DNA from: a virus | IMG/VR virus record: IMGVR_UViG_3300046665_000206 | Span: 1-45,226 of that record | Length of the DNA stretch: 45,226 nt | Strand: one strand, 5' to 3' | In this document: in pieces, positions 1 through 7,694 of the stretch | How the letters are laid out: each line of letters starts with the position of its first letter | How positions within the stretch are numbered: position 1 is the stretch's first letter | The notes under the pieces: model-generated | Told to the model about the DNA's origin: nothing | Databases searched by the model: none | Seen by the model: the letters and a program-made list of their open reading frames with translations, nothing else | Position numbers and translations under genes: made by a program

Positions 1-72
1 CGATGGGCCGAAAGGTCCCTAACCTACCAAGGGATCGCGGATGCCATGGCTGACCAATGGAGCCACCTGTGA
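1..72 (+). CDS. 3' end of the methyltransferase-like gene (duplicate of 45100-45171)
   Basis: These 24 codons, ending at TGA 70-72, are the C-terminus of the methyltransferase-like gene whose full copy is at 44515-45171. The fragment exists only because the contig was opened inside the overlap. It shows that the plus-strand arm continues across the contig joint. Confidence 0.85.
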   Translation, partial: RWAERSLTYQGIADAMADQWSHL

Positions 73-127
73 ACGGTGTCCGTTTCACCCTAATGACCAA
101 TTGACACAGGCTTCAGGATCGAGCAGA
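1..127. repeat. Terminal overlap of a circular assembly (copy 1)
   Basis: Bases 1-127 are identical to 45100-45226. A 127-base overlap is what a de Bruijn assembler running at k=127 leaves on a circular or terminally redundant molecule, so it is probably an assembly product, not a biological terminal repeat. The unique genome is about 45,099 bp. The true packaged ends cannot be read from this contig. Confidence 0.9.
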
Positions 128-153
128 ACCACGCGGTAAATGGGAATGCAACC

Positions 154-258
154 ATGCTGTTCTGGTCTCTGCTCGTCCTTGGCGCTGTTGTGGTGTTAGG
201 GCTCCTTGGTTTCTTAGGCTACCTTACCGTCTACTCAGCGACACTTTTAGACGAGTGA
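154..258 (+). CDS. Small single-span membrane protein (34 aa), last gene of the plus arm
   Basis: An ATG at 154 opens a 34-codon frame ending at TGA 256-258. The product is a run of Leu, Val and Gly with Phe, Trp and Tyr from about residue 2 to 28, followed by an acidic end (LLDE), which reads as one transmembrane helix. The possible ribosome site upstream (GGGA at 142-145) is weak. It sits between the methyltransferase-like gene and the convergent terminator, on the early strand. No family is recognised. A holin-like or superinfection role is possible but only a guess. Confidence 0.5.
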   Translation: MLFWSLLVLGAVVVLGLLGFLGYLTVYSATLLDE

Positions 259-263
259 AAAAT

Positions 264-303
264 AACCCCCAGACGTCTCCGTAGAGATATCTGGGGGTTT
301 TTT
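264..303. terminator. Rho-independent terminator between convergent arms, probably bidirectional
   Basis: AACCCCCAGA (264-273) pairs over 10 bp with TCTGGGGGTT (290-299). The loop contains a further short pairing (GTCTC with GAGAT). On the plus strand it runs into six T residues (298-303). On the minus strand the stem is followed by TTATTTTT. It lies between the last plus gene and the last minus gene, so it can end both arms. Confidence 0.88.
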
Positions 304-305
304 GT

Positions 306-485
306 TTAGTCGTCGGGAGCAGCTTTGCGCTCCTTCTTAATCTTGAAGTACATCTGCATCACCAACCAGGCACAGCCCAGGATCGGGAGTGCCCACGTGG
401 CGGCTTCGCTACCGTGTGTGAGAGCTGAGAGCCACCAAGGGCTCACTACGGCTGCACCAGCGCCAGCAGTCGTTACGGTTTCCAT
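306..485 (-). CDS. Putative holin (59 aa)
   Basis: The small protein has a hydrophobic helix of about 18 residues (ATWALPILGCAWLVMQMYF) and a basic, charged C-terminus (KIKKERKAAPDD), the pattern of small phage holins of the T7 gp17.5 / Phage_holin_3 type. It would form the inner-membrane lesion that lets endolysin out. I chose the ATG at 485 because it overlaps the upstream TAA as TAATG and has AAGAAG upstream. A start at 503 (65 aa) in the same frame is also possible and could give a dual-start pair. Much longer readings only run over the upstream gene. It is the last gene of the late operon, directly before the terminator. Confidence 0.72.
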   Translation of the reverse strand: METVTTAGAGAAVVSPWWLSALTHGSEAATWALPILGCAWLVMQMYFKIKKERKAAPDD

Positions 486-913
486 TACGTCTTCTTTGTC
501 CATGCGGACGCTATGCGGTCGATTACAGTGAGGGAGCCGTGCAGACCGAACATGGAGAGCACGATGAGATGTGCGAAGTCTTCCTGTGCCTGAGGGACCC
601 GCTGGATTGCCCAGCCGAGCCCGGGGAACGTCGAGACCCAGAAGATGCAGCCGTGATACATGGCCACAGGGAACACAAAGGCTCCCCAAGCCCACCAGTA
701 GACGGGATGATTCATGGCGGCCTTCTGGACGTCGGCAAGAACCTTCGTGGTCTCTACGGTCCCCGTGATGGAGGCCGTAGTGACGTCACGAGCGCCCTCA
801 GTGTGGATACGCGTGGTGTCCACAGTTGCATCAACCTGCTTTGACTTGTAGCCCAGCCACTCCTTTAGGAGCGCCGGGAGGCCCCCTAGGAGGCTGAGGG
901 CAAACGCCAGCAT
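485..913 (-). CDS. Membrane protein of the lysis cassette (142 aa)
   Basis: The N-terminus (MLAFALSLLGGLPALLKEWLG) is an amphipathic or hydrophobic segment. A polar stretch rich in Thr follows at about 24-65, then a hydrophobic stretch near 70-95 (PVYWWAWGAFVFPVAMYHG) and another near 113-130. The architecture resembles the membrane proteins found next to endolysin and holin in many proteobacterial phages. It overlaps its upstream neighbour as ATGA and its downstream one as TAATG, so the cassette is translationally coupled. It could be a second holin, an antiholin or a spanin-like partner; the sequence does not decide. Confidence 0.65.
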   Translation of the reverse strand: MLAFALSLLGGLPALLKEWLGYKSKQVDATVDTTRIHTEGARDVTTASITGTVETTKVLADVQKAAMNHPVYWWAWGAFVFPVAMYHGCIFWVSTFPGLGWAIQRVPQAQEDFAHLIVLSMFGLHGSLTVIDRIASAWTKKT

Positions 914-1137
914 CAGTCGTGTTCCTTGGGGGCCATGTGAAGCATGGGTTTCATGAAGGCGAGCGCGATGAGGACCATGGTGGCCTTCTGCTCACCGATC
1001 CACGGGCCTAGTACGGCCTTCAGGTCGATCACGCCGAGCGCGTCGAGGATATCAGGGAGCGCGGCTAGGAACACCACAGCGAGCGCGCCGAGGCGCACCC
1101 GTAGGCGGCTTATGTAGCCCTTGATAGTTTCGAACAT
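913..1137 (-). CDS. Small two-helix membrane protein of the lysis cassette (74 aa)
   Basis: There are two hydrophobic segments, about residues 17-34 (GALAVVFLAALPDILDAL) and 53-66 (KATMVLIALAFMKPM), with a basic N-terminus (YISRLRVRLG) and a charged tail (PKEHD). It lies directly downstream of the endolysin, with a TAATG overlap, and ends in an ATGA overlap with the next membrane protein. Size and position suit a holin or antiholin, but no family is recognised with certainty. Confidence 0.62.
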   Translation of the reverse strand: MFETIKGYISRLRVRLGALAVVFLAALPDILDALGVIDLKAVLGPWIGEQKATMVLIALAFMKPMLHMAPKEHD

Positions 1138-1862
1138 TATACGGCCTTGACAGCTTGCGTGTACGCAGAGCTGCGCAGGTAGTTCACGTAAGCCTTGTGA
1201 ATGAAGTAAGCGGCCACGCCCAAGGCGATCACGCCAATGAAGATCAGGCCAGCTTTGGTCGAGGTATCGACACCGGAGATGTCGGGGATCGTCGGAGCGA
1301 CACCGGCACCAACGGCACCCGTGGCGTTCTTATGGCCCGACGTCTTGGCTTCCTTGGCTTCCGCGAGGAGCACAGGAGCCACAGGTTTCCCAGCGGCCTT
1401 GGTGGCCATGGTTACACCAGTGACTTCCACGTCGATAACGCGGCGGGTCCAGCCTTTGCCGAAGGTCACGAAAGTCTTCAGGGACTTCAGGAAGCTCAGA
1501 CGTCGCTTGCAGAACTCCTTGACGTAGGCAGCGGGCTCCAGCTTCGGCATCGCAGCGCGATACTTAAGGGACCGCGAGACACCTGAGTTCACACCGAAGT
1601 CGAACTCTACGAGGTCAACGCCAGCTGGGCGGTTGTCACAGTCCATCTTCGCCCAATACTTGGAGCGGTAGATGTCGATAGCAACGGACTTCGGCATAGC
1701 CTTAACGTCCGAGGGGGAAGCATCGTACTTCCAGTACATGCGTGCGTCAGCAATGGTGATGCCCCAATTGGTGGCACCGCCCGGGTCACGAGGGTCGTTG
1801 GTGTAACCACCCTCGTAAGTCAGGGTCTTGCTGATGGACGCTTCACGATTTGAAGCGGTCAA
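1137..1862 (-). CDS. Endolysin, GH108-type N-acetylmuramidase with C-terminal membrane helix
   Basis: Residues about 15-36 carry the glycoside hydrolase 108 signature: EGGYTNDPRDPGGATNWGIT, with Glu17 as expected catalytic acid. A PG_binding_3-like domain follows (DFGVNSG, about 90-100). After a Gly/Ala-rich linker the protein ends in a membrane-spanning segment (GLIFIGVIALGVAAYFI, about 205-222), an unusual feature suggesting membrane tethering before lysis. The start is TTG 1862: an AAGGA ribosome site overlaps the upstream gene's stop and lies at good spacing, and no ATG is available before the domain. It cuts peptidoglycan at the end of infection. Confidence 0.9.
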   Translation of the reverse strand: MTASNREASISKTLTYEGGYTNDPRDPGGATNWGITIADARMYWKYDASPSDVKAMPKSVAIDIYRSKYWAKMDCDNRPAGVDLVEFDFGVNSGVSRSLKYRAAMPKLEPAAYVKEFCKRRLSFLKSLKTFVTFGKGWTRRVIDVEVTGVTMATKAAGKPVAPVLLAEAKEAKTSGHKNATGAVGAGVAPTIPDISGVDTSTKAGLIFIGVIALGVAAYFIHKAYVNYLRSSAYTQAVKAV

Positions 1863-1871
1863 ATGTAGTCC

Positions 1872-2270
1872 TTATGGAATTGCTGCCGCCGAGATGAATA
1901 GCTGATCCACTTGGGCATCAGTCATCGGCGGGTAGAGCTGAGATATCAGCGCGAGAAGCATTGGGTCATTGCGGTCTACGGAGAGCCCGTAGTCCCAAGC
2001 AATCTGTGTTGCTTCGGGAGCCGCGCGGACCATTGCGTTTACCTGGGTGAGCAGGCCTGCAGCTGAGAGAGCTAGGCGTGCCTGCTTGGGTGTAACAGAT
2101 GCAGGAACCTGCGGAACAGGAGGTACATACGCATCTGGTGTGTTACCGTTCGATATCCAGTCGAGATAATCCAGATAATCCTTATTAGAAGCATCAACTG
2201 GAATTGATAGACTTCCATCAGGGCGTATGCGAACCACAATCTCTCGATTTGTTAATTGGTATTCTGACAC
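1872..2270 (-). CDS. Tail-fibre-associated protein (132 aa)
   Basis: The product contains a DYLDWISNGNTPDAYVPP segment near residues 33-50. The W-x-x-x-G-N-T-P-x motif is common in small proteins encoded right after phage tail fibres and at fibre C-termini. The rest is helical, with several Gln/Ala-rich stretches. It follows the fibre gene by nine bases, so it is probably a fibre assembly factor or minor fibre component. The exact role is inferred from position. Confidence 0.6.
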   Translation of the reverse strand: MSEYQLTNREIVVRIRPDGSLSIPVDASNKDYLDYLDWISNGNTPDAYVPPVPQVPASVTPKQARLALSAAGLLTQVNAMVRAAPEATQIAWDYGLSVDRNDPMLLALISQLYPPMTDAQVDQLFISAAAIP

Positions 2271-2279
2271 AAGACCTAC

Positions 2280-4364
2280 TCAGATTTCCGCGTCAATGAT
2301 GATACGGGCAGCTGCTGTGTTGTTCGCTTGTAGAGAACCGCCGCCTCCTGCAGTGAAACCTGTACCTGACAGCTGAATTTGCAGCGACGACTGAGAGCCC
2401 GCAGCGGTCGCAATCGTTGTCCCTACTACAATTCCAGCCGCTGTATTTCCTATGAAAGTATTAGCCGCTGAGTATGCTACTGTGGGAACTTTTATCTTCT
2501 TAACCGCGTAGTTGTAGATACCGTAGAAGACCGTGCTAGACAGGGCGAAGCCGCCACAGAACAACTCGTAAGCGACTGTTCCTCCAGAGCCAAGAGCTTC
2601 ACAGTAAGGAAGGCACAAGGCCAACTCTTGTGAGCCTAAGCGTTGATCATACGGAGAACCGTAGCTACCATCTTCAAGCTGAACGCTTGAAACGCTGAAG
2701 CTGTCACCAGCAGAGTAAGATTTGTCATCGTTCCAAATGAGAACCGCTAGATTGTTGAAGGAGGTCCCCAACGTAGCGGTTACAGAATAGCCTAATGAAG
2801 ACGTTGTAGCTCCTAGGTTCACTGGCGTGTTCTTGAAGGTCCAGTTTGTGGCAAGTGTTGGCGTAACACCATCTGCGCCCCAGGCCGACACAGGATCGCC
2901 AGTGGTTGCATCTTCGGTACCTGTCCACTCAAGAATCCCAATCTTCATGTTAGCAAGTCGAACATTCGAGACTTGTAGAAGCAGAGATAAGGTCACGGAT
3001 TTGCCGCGAAGATGTTTGCAGTTCTTCCCTCGAACGACTTGGAAGACCCCTCCCTTGTCAGTCGTGCCAGAGAACGAAAGCGTTCCAGCCAGAACATTAC
3101 CCCCAGCTTGGTTGAAATTACCAGAAGAGACTACGGCTGCTGCCTCACCAACATATCGCCAGCGATCCGCCCAATAGGTGTTGTCAGAAGTGCTTGTTCC
3201 AACACCGTTGTTACGTTGGTCAATCTCAAATTGACCGTTGATGATGACGTTCCTACCAGGAACAAACGCGTTCGCCTTTACTAATCCTGAGGTCGTCCAA
3301 TCCCACCTGATCGTACTGGTGTCTGTTACAACACGCTCCGCGCTCAGTCCGGCGTCTGATGTTTTGACTAGATAATCGCTAGTTGTTGGCGCACCACCTG
3401 ATGCGCTATACGCGTTCCACGATGAACCATTGAATATACGTAATTCACCAGCTGTGGAGTTCCAATAGAAGTCACCCGCGTTGCACGCGTTGCCATCTGG
3501 GTCCAACGACGGATTCGACGCAAGTGATCCGTAGTAGACGTCTCGAAAGGACTTTAGGCTGTTTAGCGCATTGGTCTCACTAGTGGCGGCATTAGTCGCA
3601 CTGGTGGAAGCGTTGGTAGCCGAAGTGGCTGCTGCATTCTTCGAAGCAAGAGCGTTGGTCTCGCTGGTGGCAGCATTTGTTGCTGACGTGGACGCGGCAT
3701 TCTTGGATGCGAGCGCATTGGTTTCGCTTGTTGAAGCGTTGGTAGCCGAAGTGGCTGCTGCATTCTTCGAAGCAAGAGCGTTGGTCTCGCTGGTGGCAGC
3801 ATTTGTTGCCGAAGTAGCAGCTGCGTTCTTCGAAGCAAGCGCGTTGGTCTCGCTGGTGGCTGCGTTGGTCGCACTGGTAGCCGCAGCGTTCTTGGACGCG
3901 AGAGCGTTGGTTTCGCTCGTTGCAGCATTGGTGGCCGACGTGGCCGCTTGGGACGCCTTGGTCGTCGCGATGCCCGCCTGCGTGGTAGCTGTAGAAGCTG
4001 ATCCTGCTGACGTCGTGGCGCTGTTGGCAGAGTTGGTTGCCGACGTGGCTGCATTGGTCTCACTGGTCGCCGCGTGGTTCTCGCTAACGAGCGCAGCAGC
4101 AGCAGAAGCAGCCGAATCATCTGCACTGTCCTGCGCGTGTTCAGCGTTGACGGCACCAGCAGCCGCAGCAGCCTCCGTGGCCACCTTGAGCGCCGTCATA
4201 TCCGCTAGGACACTATCGCTGTCGTGAAGAGCCTCGTATGCCGTGCCGTTCGGATAGAATGAGCTTGGAGCCTTGGAGTTGCCCTGTGGAGGCGTGGTGT
4301 CATTATCGACAACCACAGCCTCAGCGTAGGCGTTCCCGTCAGCGTAGAATGAACTCTTGGTCAC
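2280..4364 (-). CDS. Tail fibre protein with internal repeats (694 aa)
   Basis: The N-terminus is followed by an Ala/Ser/Thr/Asn-rich region (about 65-270) made of near-identical 21-residue units built on TSETNALASKNAA, likely a trimeric coiled-coil or beta-stalk. Next comes a DPDGNACNAGDFYWN/LRIFNGSSWNAY stretch, then a C-terminal domain opening with NVIINGQFEIDQRNNG, a carbohydrate-binding-like start found in receptor-binding proteins. I place the start at GTG 4364. It overlaps the adaptor stop as GTGA and has GAGGG six bases upstream, whereas the longer TTG at 4370 abuts the ribosome site. The fibre should decide host-receptor binding. Confidence 0.85.
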   Translation of the reverse strand: MTKSSFYADGNAYAEAVVVDNDTTPPQGNSKAPSSFYPNGTAYEALHDSDSVLADMTALKVATEAAAAAGAVNAEHAQDSADDSAASAAAALVSENHAATSETNAATSATNSANSATTSAGSASTATTQAGIATTKASQAATSATNAATSETNALASKNAAATSATNAATSETNALASKNAAATSATNAATSETNALASKNAAATSATNASTSETNALASKNAASTSATNAATSETNALASKNAAATSATNASTSATNAATSETNALNSLKSFRDVYYGSLASNPSLDPDGNACNAGDFYWNSTAGELRIFNGSSWNAYSASGGAPTTSDYLVKTSDAGLSAERVVTDTSTIRWDWTTSGLVKANAFVPGRNVIINGQFEIDQRNNGVGTSTSDNTYWADRWRYVGEAAAVVSSGNFNQAGGNVLAGTLSFSGTTDKGGVFQVVRGKNCKHLRGKSVTLSLLLQVSNVRLANMKIGILEWTGTEDATTGDPVSAWGADGVTPTLATNWTFKNTPVNLGATTSSLGYSVTATLGTSFNNLAVLIWNDDKSYSAGDSFSVSSVQLEDGSYGSPYDQRLGSQELALCLPYCEALGSGGTVAYELFCGGFALSSTVFYGIYNYAVKKIKVPTVAYSAANTFIGNTAAGIVVGTTIATAAGSQSSLQIQLSGTGFTAGGGGSLQANNTAAARIIIDAEI
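3606..3920 (-). repeat. Five 63-bp in-frame repeats in the tail fibre gene
   Basis: Five consecutive units of 63 bp encode 21-residue repeats (TSETNALASKNAA plus an eight-residue A/S/T/N stretch). Copies differ by a few synonymous changes and Ala/Ser swaps. Partial units extend to both sides. Unit number could change by recombination, altering shaft length. Confidence 0.88.
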
Positions 4365-5002
4365 CAGCAACCCTCATCACCGATAGGCAACGCAGGGCGC
4401 ACAGCGGCGTCCGCAGTAAGCTCATCGCCATCGGCTTGTTCTTGGAGTAGGTCTTTGATTTGGGTGTAACGCTTCTCGTAGCCGCCTGCCCGCTCGTCCA
4501 CCAGATAGTCACAGGCGAACGAAAGGGCTCCGTAGAGAACGGCGTCCCAAGCAACCTTGAGGCACGTGTTCTCCGAAGTGTCATCGGTGAGAGGCGCAAA
4601 CTCTGCGTAGTAGTGGATTAGAACCTTGTCGCCTTCACGCGGGCGCGGGCCAAGGACCCAGCTGCCTCCCTGTCGGGAATACACACGAGGAACCGAGGCG
4701 TACTCGGATTGCTTGGCGACGCGCGTGAGGTCCACACGTTGCAGCTGGTAATCCATAACGCCGTCCTGATCCTCATCGACCATGATGGCGATAAGCTCAA
4801 GGAGGTCCGAAGGGATCGACAGCTTCGTGTAGTCCGAAGGTATCGTGAAGAGTATCTGCTTCTCCATGAAGGGCACGCGGAGTTCGCGCTGGAGACGCAT
4901 GATTGCTTGGTTGATGAACGTGGCAACCAAGGCGTCATTTCGAGAGACTACGGTATTGTTGAGCAAGCCTTTGAATTGAGTTTTGAGGTCGCCTAAGTTC
5001 AT
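4361..5002 (-). CDS. Head-tail adaptor protein (213 aa), SU10-adaptor-like
   Basis: The sequence begins MNLGDLKTQFKGLLNN and continues with a helical region (FINQAIMRLQRELRVPF), then KLSIPSDLLELIAIMVDEDG-type strands and a C-terminal helical part. This layout matches the adaptor family of SU10/phiEco32-like podoviruses, the functional counterpart of T7 gp11, which joins the portal ring to the tail nozzle. Its place between capsid and fibre genes agrees. It starts with ATG at 5002, and its stop overlaps the fibre start as GTGA. Confidence 0.75.
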   Translation of the reverse strand: MNLGDLKTQFKGLLNNTVVSRNDALVATFINQAIMRLQRELRVPFMEKQILFTIPSDYTKLSIPSDLLELIAIMVDEDQDGVMDYQLQRVDLTRVAKQSEYASVPRVYSRQGGSWVLGPRPREGDKVLIHYYAEFAPLTDDTSENTCLKVAWDAVLYGALSFACDYLVDERAGGYEKRYTQIKDLLQEQADGDELTADAAVRPALPIGDEGCW

Positions 5003-5008
5003 TGGTTC

Positions 5009-5335
5009 TTAAATTCGTTTGTTGGTAAGAAGGAAGACGTCCAGCTCGTAACGCTTGAGCATCTTCACGGTCTCTTGGACGGGAGCTGTCATGACGTCGA
5101 AGCCGTACATGCGTAGCAACTCGTCGCAGACCTCTACGGGCACAGAAGCAACGTGAAGCATCTCACCGGATCGTTGGTGAACGCTGTCCGCACGCGCTGA
5201 GCGCAGTTCGGATAACCAGTCGTCGGGAATGTGCTGTGTGCGATTGATAATCAAATCACCTGTCACGCGGTCTTCATCAAACGCGACGAGGCTATCGAGA
5301 AGCTTAGGCTCCTCGTGGAATGTTTCTGCTGACAT
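5009..5335 (-). CDS. Hypothetical structural-region protein (108 aa)
   Basis: An acidic N-terminus (ETFHEEPKLLDSLVAFDED) is followed by a region with HIPDDWLSELRSARADS and a C-terminal helical part (VQETVKMLKRYELDVFLLTNKRI). The order capsid, this protein, adaptor is common in podoviruses with SU10-like capsids. It may be a virion component or assembly factor. No specific family is identified. A stable RNA hairpin lies just upstream. Confidence 0.62.
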   Translation of the reverse strand: MSAETFHEEPKLLDSLVAFDEDRVTGDLIINRTQHIPDDWLSELRSARADSVHQRSGEMLHVASVPVEVCDELLRMYGFDVMTAPVQETVKMLKRYELDVFLLTNKRI

Positions 5336-5353
5336 AAATTCTCAAAGGTCGAA

Positions 5354-5381
5354 GGGACCACAAGCCTAAGCCTGTGATCCC
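5354..5381 (-). terminator. Hairpin after the major capsid gene (attenuating terminator or processing site)
   Basis: GGGATCACAGGC (minus strand) folds onto GCTTGTGGTCCC, a 12-bp stem with a four-base loop. Two positions pair only as G-U in minus-strand RNA and would be A-C mismatches on the plus strand, which ties the structure to the late transcript. The bases after the stem (TTCGACCTTTGAG) are only weakly U-rich. By position it resembles the T7 T-phi terminator behind gene 10. Confidence 0.6.
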
Positions 5382-5392
5382 TCCGTAGTTGA

Positions 5393-6298
5393 TTAGAAGC
5401 CGGTAGCCGCTTCGATGACTGCCGAGGAAGCGAAGAAGTTCTTGTGCTTCAGTGAGAACTCACCGAGCAGCATTGCCTTCTCGCTATCGCCGGTCTTGGC
5501 CAGAGCCTTGCGCTCCCAAGGACGCAGGGTCACGTTGGTCCACTGGTCGGGCTCGAAGATCAGCGTGTTCTTCGCCTTCTGGAAGCGGTTGATTTCAACC
5601 TTCTGCTCACCGAACGGCGAGACGTAGAGGTTGACCACGTTGACAATCGCCTTGTCATTGCCACCCGTGGGCAGCGTGCGGTAACGGCCAGCAGCCGAAG
5701 CGAAGCCAGCGAGGACCACGGAGTTCGAAGGGGTCACGTGGATACGCGTGGGCTCAGCACCAGCCACGTAGGCGTTCTGCAGAGCAGTCACGAGCAGAGC
5801 TTCGGACAGCGGGGTCGCCGCGCCACCAGTGTAGACCACAGTGGTGCTATCAAGCTGCTGCTGGAAACCAGCGAGCGTCGAAGCGGTCGTCGAGTTACCG
5901 GCCGATTTCGTCTGAGCGGTGCCAACGAGAGCGTTCTCACGGTCGCGCTTGATAGCCGCCGAAGACTTAGCCATCTGGTACGCCATTTCGCGCTTGCGGC
6001 CATAAGTGGACACAACATTGGCGCGGTCGGTAACCTGCACGGCTTCAGTGAAAATCTGCGTGTAGTTGTTACGCATCACGGTCGGGACAGCGGTGATGAA
6101 CGAAGCATCAGCGCCTTCAACCGCAGCGTTGGTGCCAACGGCGCGCAGGCTGTCTTCCTGCCACTGGAACAGAGGCTGGGTCACCTTCTCATTGCCGATG
6201 GCGCTCTGGAAGGGCGTCTTGCGCGGCGAGAGGTTGGTGATGACGTCGGAAATGTCTTCTTTGATACCCACCATCTGGTAGGTCTGGTAATTAGCCAT
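5393..6298 (-). CDS. Major capsid protein, SU10_MHP / DUF5309 family (301 aa)
   Basis: Residues 14-36 (KEDISDVITNLSPRKTPFQSAIG) and about 77-90 (MRNNYTQIFTEAVQ), with a downstream GRKREMAYQMAKSSAAIKRD helix, are the pattern of the SU10-type major head protein family, an HK97-fold capsid. The length of about 300 residues is usual. The gene follows the scaffold gene by 32 bp. It is not recognisable as a T7 gp10 relative, although the replication genes are T7-like. Confidence 0.88.
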   Translation of the reverse strand: MANYQTYQMVGIKEDISDVITNLSPRKTPFQSAIGNEKVTQPLFQWQEDSLRAVGTNAAVEGADASFITAVPTVMRNNYTQIFTEAVQVTDRANVVSTYGRKREMAYQMAKSSAAIKRDRENALVGTAQTKSAGNSTTASTLAGFQQQLDSTTVVYTGGAATPLSEALLVTALQNAYVAGAEPTRIHVTPSNSVVLAGFASAAGRYRTLPTGGNDKAIVNVVNLYVSPFGEQKVEINRFQKAKNTLIFEPDQWTNVTLRPWERKALAKTGDSEKAMLLGEFSLKHKNFFASSAVIEAATGF

Positions 6299-6330
6299 AG
6301 TTCAGAAATTCTCTTTGATCGAAATAAAGT

Positions 6331-7395
6331 TTAGTCGTCGCCCATAAGGGCAAGGAAGGCGTTCTCTGCATCCTGTCGGGTGCCGCTCTGCTTGGCCTTT
6401 GCCACAGCGGATTTGGCGGTCACTTCCTTGGAGGATGCACGAGCTGCTGGAGCTGATGCGGAGTTCTTCACAATCTTCGTAGGCGTCTTGTTGACCTTCT
6501 TAGTCTGGACCTTTGAAGCACCACGCTTGAACTGCATGGCCATATGGAGCACCTTGAATGCACCGGGATCAGTGAGGTTGTTCACCATCTCAGCGTCGAG
6601 GCCCATCTCAGAGCCGAACGCGCGGATGTCGTTGTAGACAGCCTCGTTCCAACCTTTGATGTGCGTCGGGCTCTCAGGGTTAGTCAGCGCAGTGACACAA
6701 GCCTTTGCGGACTTGGCCTGAGCCGTCTTCTGCTCGTCGGTGACGCGCGCCATGAAGCCGTCGAGTTCGTTCTTGATGAACGTCTCGCTTTCGATTGCTT
6801 CCTTGGCCTCATCCTGCAGAGCCTGCAGCTGTTCGGGCGGGAAGTTCGGGTCCTTCATGAGCTGCATCCACGGGATGGCTCGATACTGGTCAGCCTTTGC
6901 GGTGACCTTCTTCAGCATGACGTCGTAAGCTGCGATGTTCTTCGCACGCTCAGCGTCAATTACCTTGCGCTCTTCAGCGACTTCTTGGGATTTACGTGTA
7001 AGAGATGCCTCTTGGCCCCAAAGACGTTTCAGGTCCTTGACAGGAACTTCGTGCTCCGTGTCACCTTCCTTGATCTTGACGTAGGTCTCATCGCTGTCGT
7101 CAGCGAACTTCTTGGCCTTCGTCTTGTCGTCTTCGTCGCCCTCGCCTTCGTCGCCTTCGTCGTCACCCTCTGGATTTTCATCGGAGGTCTCTTCGTTGTC
7201 AGCTTCGTCGTCGTTAGCTTCGTCTTCATTCGAGGGTTCATCGCCCTCAGGCTTCTTACCTTCTTCGGATGGCTCTACAGCGTCCTCATCCTCTTCAGGA
7301 TCAGTAAGGAAAGCATTGATGCCAGCTTCGTCGCCGTCGATAGCATCGGGGTATTCGTTAGTTGCAAGTGCAGCGTCCGAGAGGATGGCTGGCAT
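6331..7395 (-). CDS. Capsid scaffolding protein (354 aa)
   Basis: An extremely acidic N-terminal third (about residues 33-95, mostly Asp and Glu with Gly, Asn and Ser) is followed by a long charged helical region (SLTRKSQEVAEERKVIDAERA, about 140-200) and a Lys/Ala-rich basic C-terminus. That polarity is typical of podoviral scaffolding proteins. It lies directly upstream of the capsid gene. It would guide procapsid assembly and then leave or be degraded. Confidence 0.82.
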   Translation of the reverse strand: MPAILSDAALATNEYPDAIDGDEAGINAFLTDPEEDEDAVEPSEEGKKPEGDEPSNEDEANDDEADNEETSDENPEGDDEGDEGEGDEDDKTKAKKFADDSDETYVKIKEGDTEHEVPVKDLKRLWGQEASLTRKSQEVAEERKVIDAERAKNIAAYDVMLKKVTAKADQYRAIPWMQLMKDPNFPPEQLQALQDEAKEAIESETFIKNELDGFMARVTDEQKTAQAKSAKACVTALTNPESPTHIKGWNEAVYNDIRAFGSEMGLDAEMVNNLTDPGAFKVLHMAMQFKRGASKVQTKKVNKTPTKIVKNSASAPAARASSKEVTAKSAVAKAKQSGTRQDAENAFLALMGDD

Positions 7396-7397
7396 GG

Positions 7398-7694
7398 TCA
7401 GTTCGTTCCGTCATAGATGTCGTGGACACGGGGATCGTCCGTAGTGTCAACGAGCACGGGTTCTGGGAGTGGTGCTTGTGCCGCGTCCGCGAATTTCTTC
7501 ACGAGCACGAGGAAACCTTCGAAGCCTTGGAAGGACGCGTAGATTTGTTCGCGAGCTTTGGTTTCGTGAGGTTTGGTTTGGAGAATGTCGGCGGCGCACT
7601 GCTGCGAATAGAGCTGTGTGAGAGCGCCGAAGTTCTCCGAGCTAAGGAGGTCCAAACAGAACGCCCCTAGCTCAGAGATTGTTGCTTCGTTCAA
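7398..7694 (-). CDS. Hypothetical protein between portal and scaffold (98 aa)
   Basis: This small mostly helical protein has a C-terminal PEPVLVDTTDDPRVHDIYDG tail. Its start is TTG 7694, which overlaps the upstream stop as TTGA and has AAGGA six bases before it. It sits three bases from the scaffold gene. A head-assembly accessory role is likely from context only. Confidence 0.6.
   Translation of the reverse strand: MNEATISELGAFCLDLLSSENFGALTQLYSQQCAADILQTKPHETKAREQIYASFQGFEGFLVLVKKFADAAQAPLPEPVLVDTTDDPRVHDIYDGTN

Noticed and set aside
101-129. Sigma-70 promoter from TTGACA at 101-106
   Set aside because: No acceptable -10 box lies at 16-18 bases; only the -35-like hexamer matches.
3606-3920. 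CRISPR array
   Set aside because: The repeats are contiguous, in-frame protein-coding units without spacers.
3571-4227. 218-codon open frame on the plus strand
   Set aside because: It is the antisense of the repetitive Ala/Ser/Thr tail fibre region; repeats keep the opposite frame open. Its product is a monotonous Val/Ala/Leu sequence with no domain.
6544-7416. 290-codon open frame on the plus strand
   Set aside because: It lies opposite the scaffold gene; the acidic codons GAN read backwards as TC-rich hydrophobic codons without stops. It has no family match that I recognise and opposes a convincing gene.
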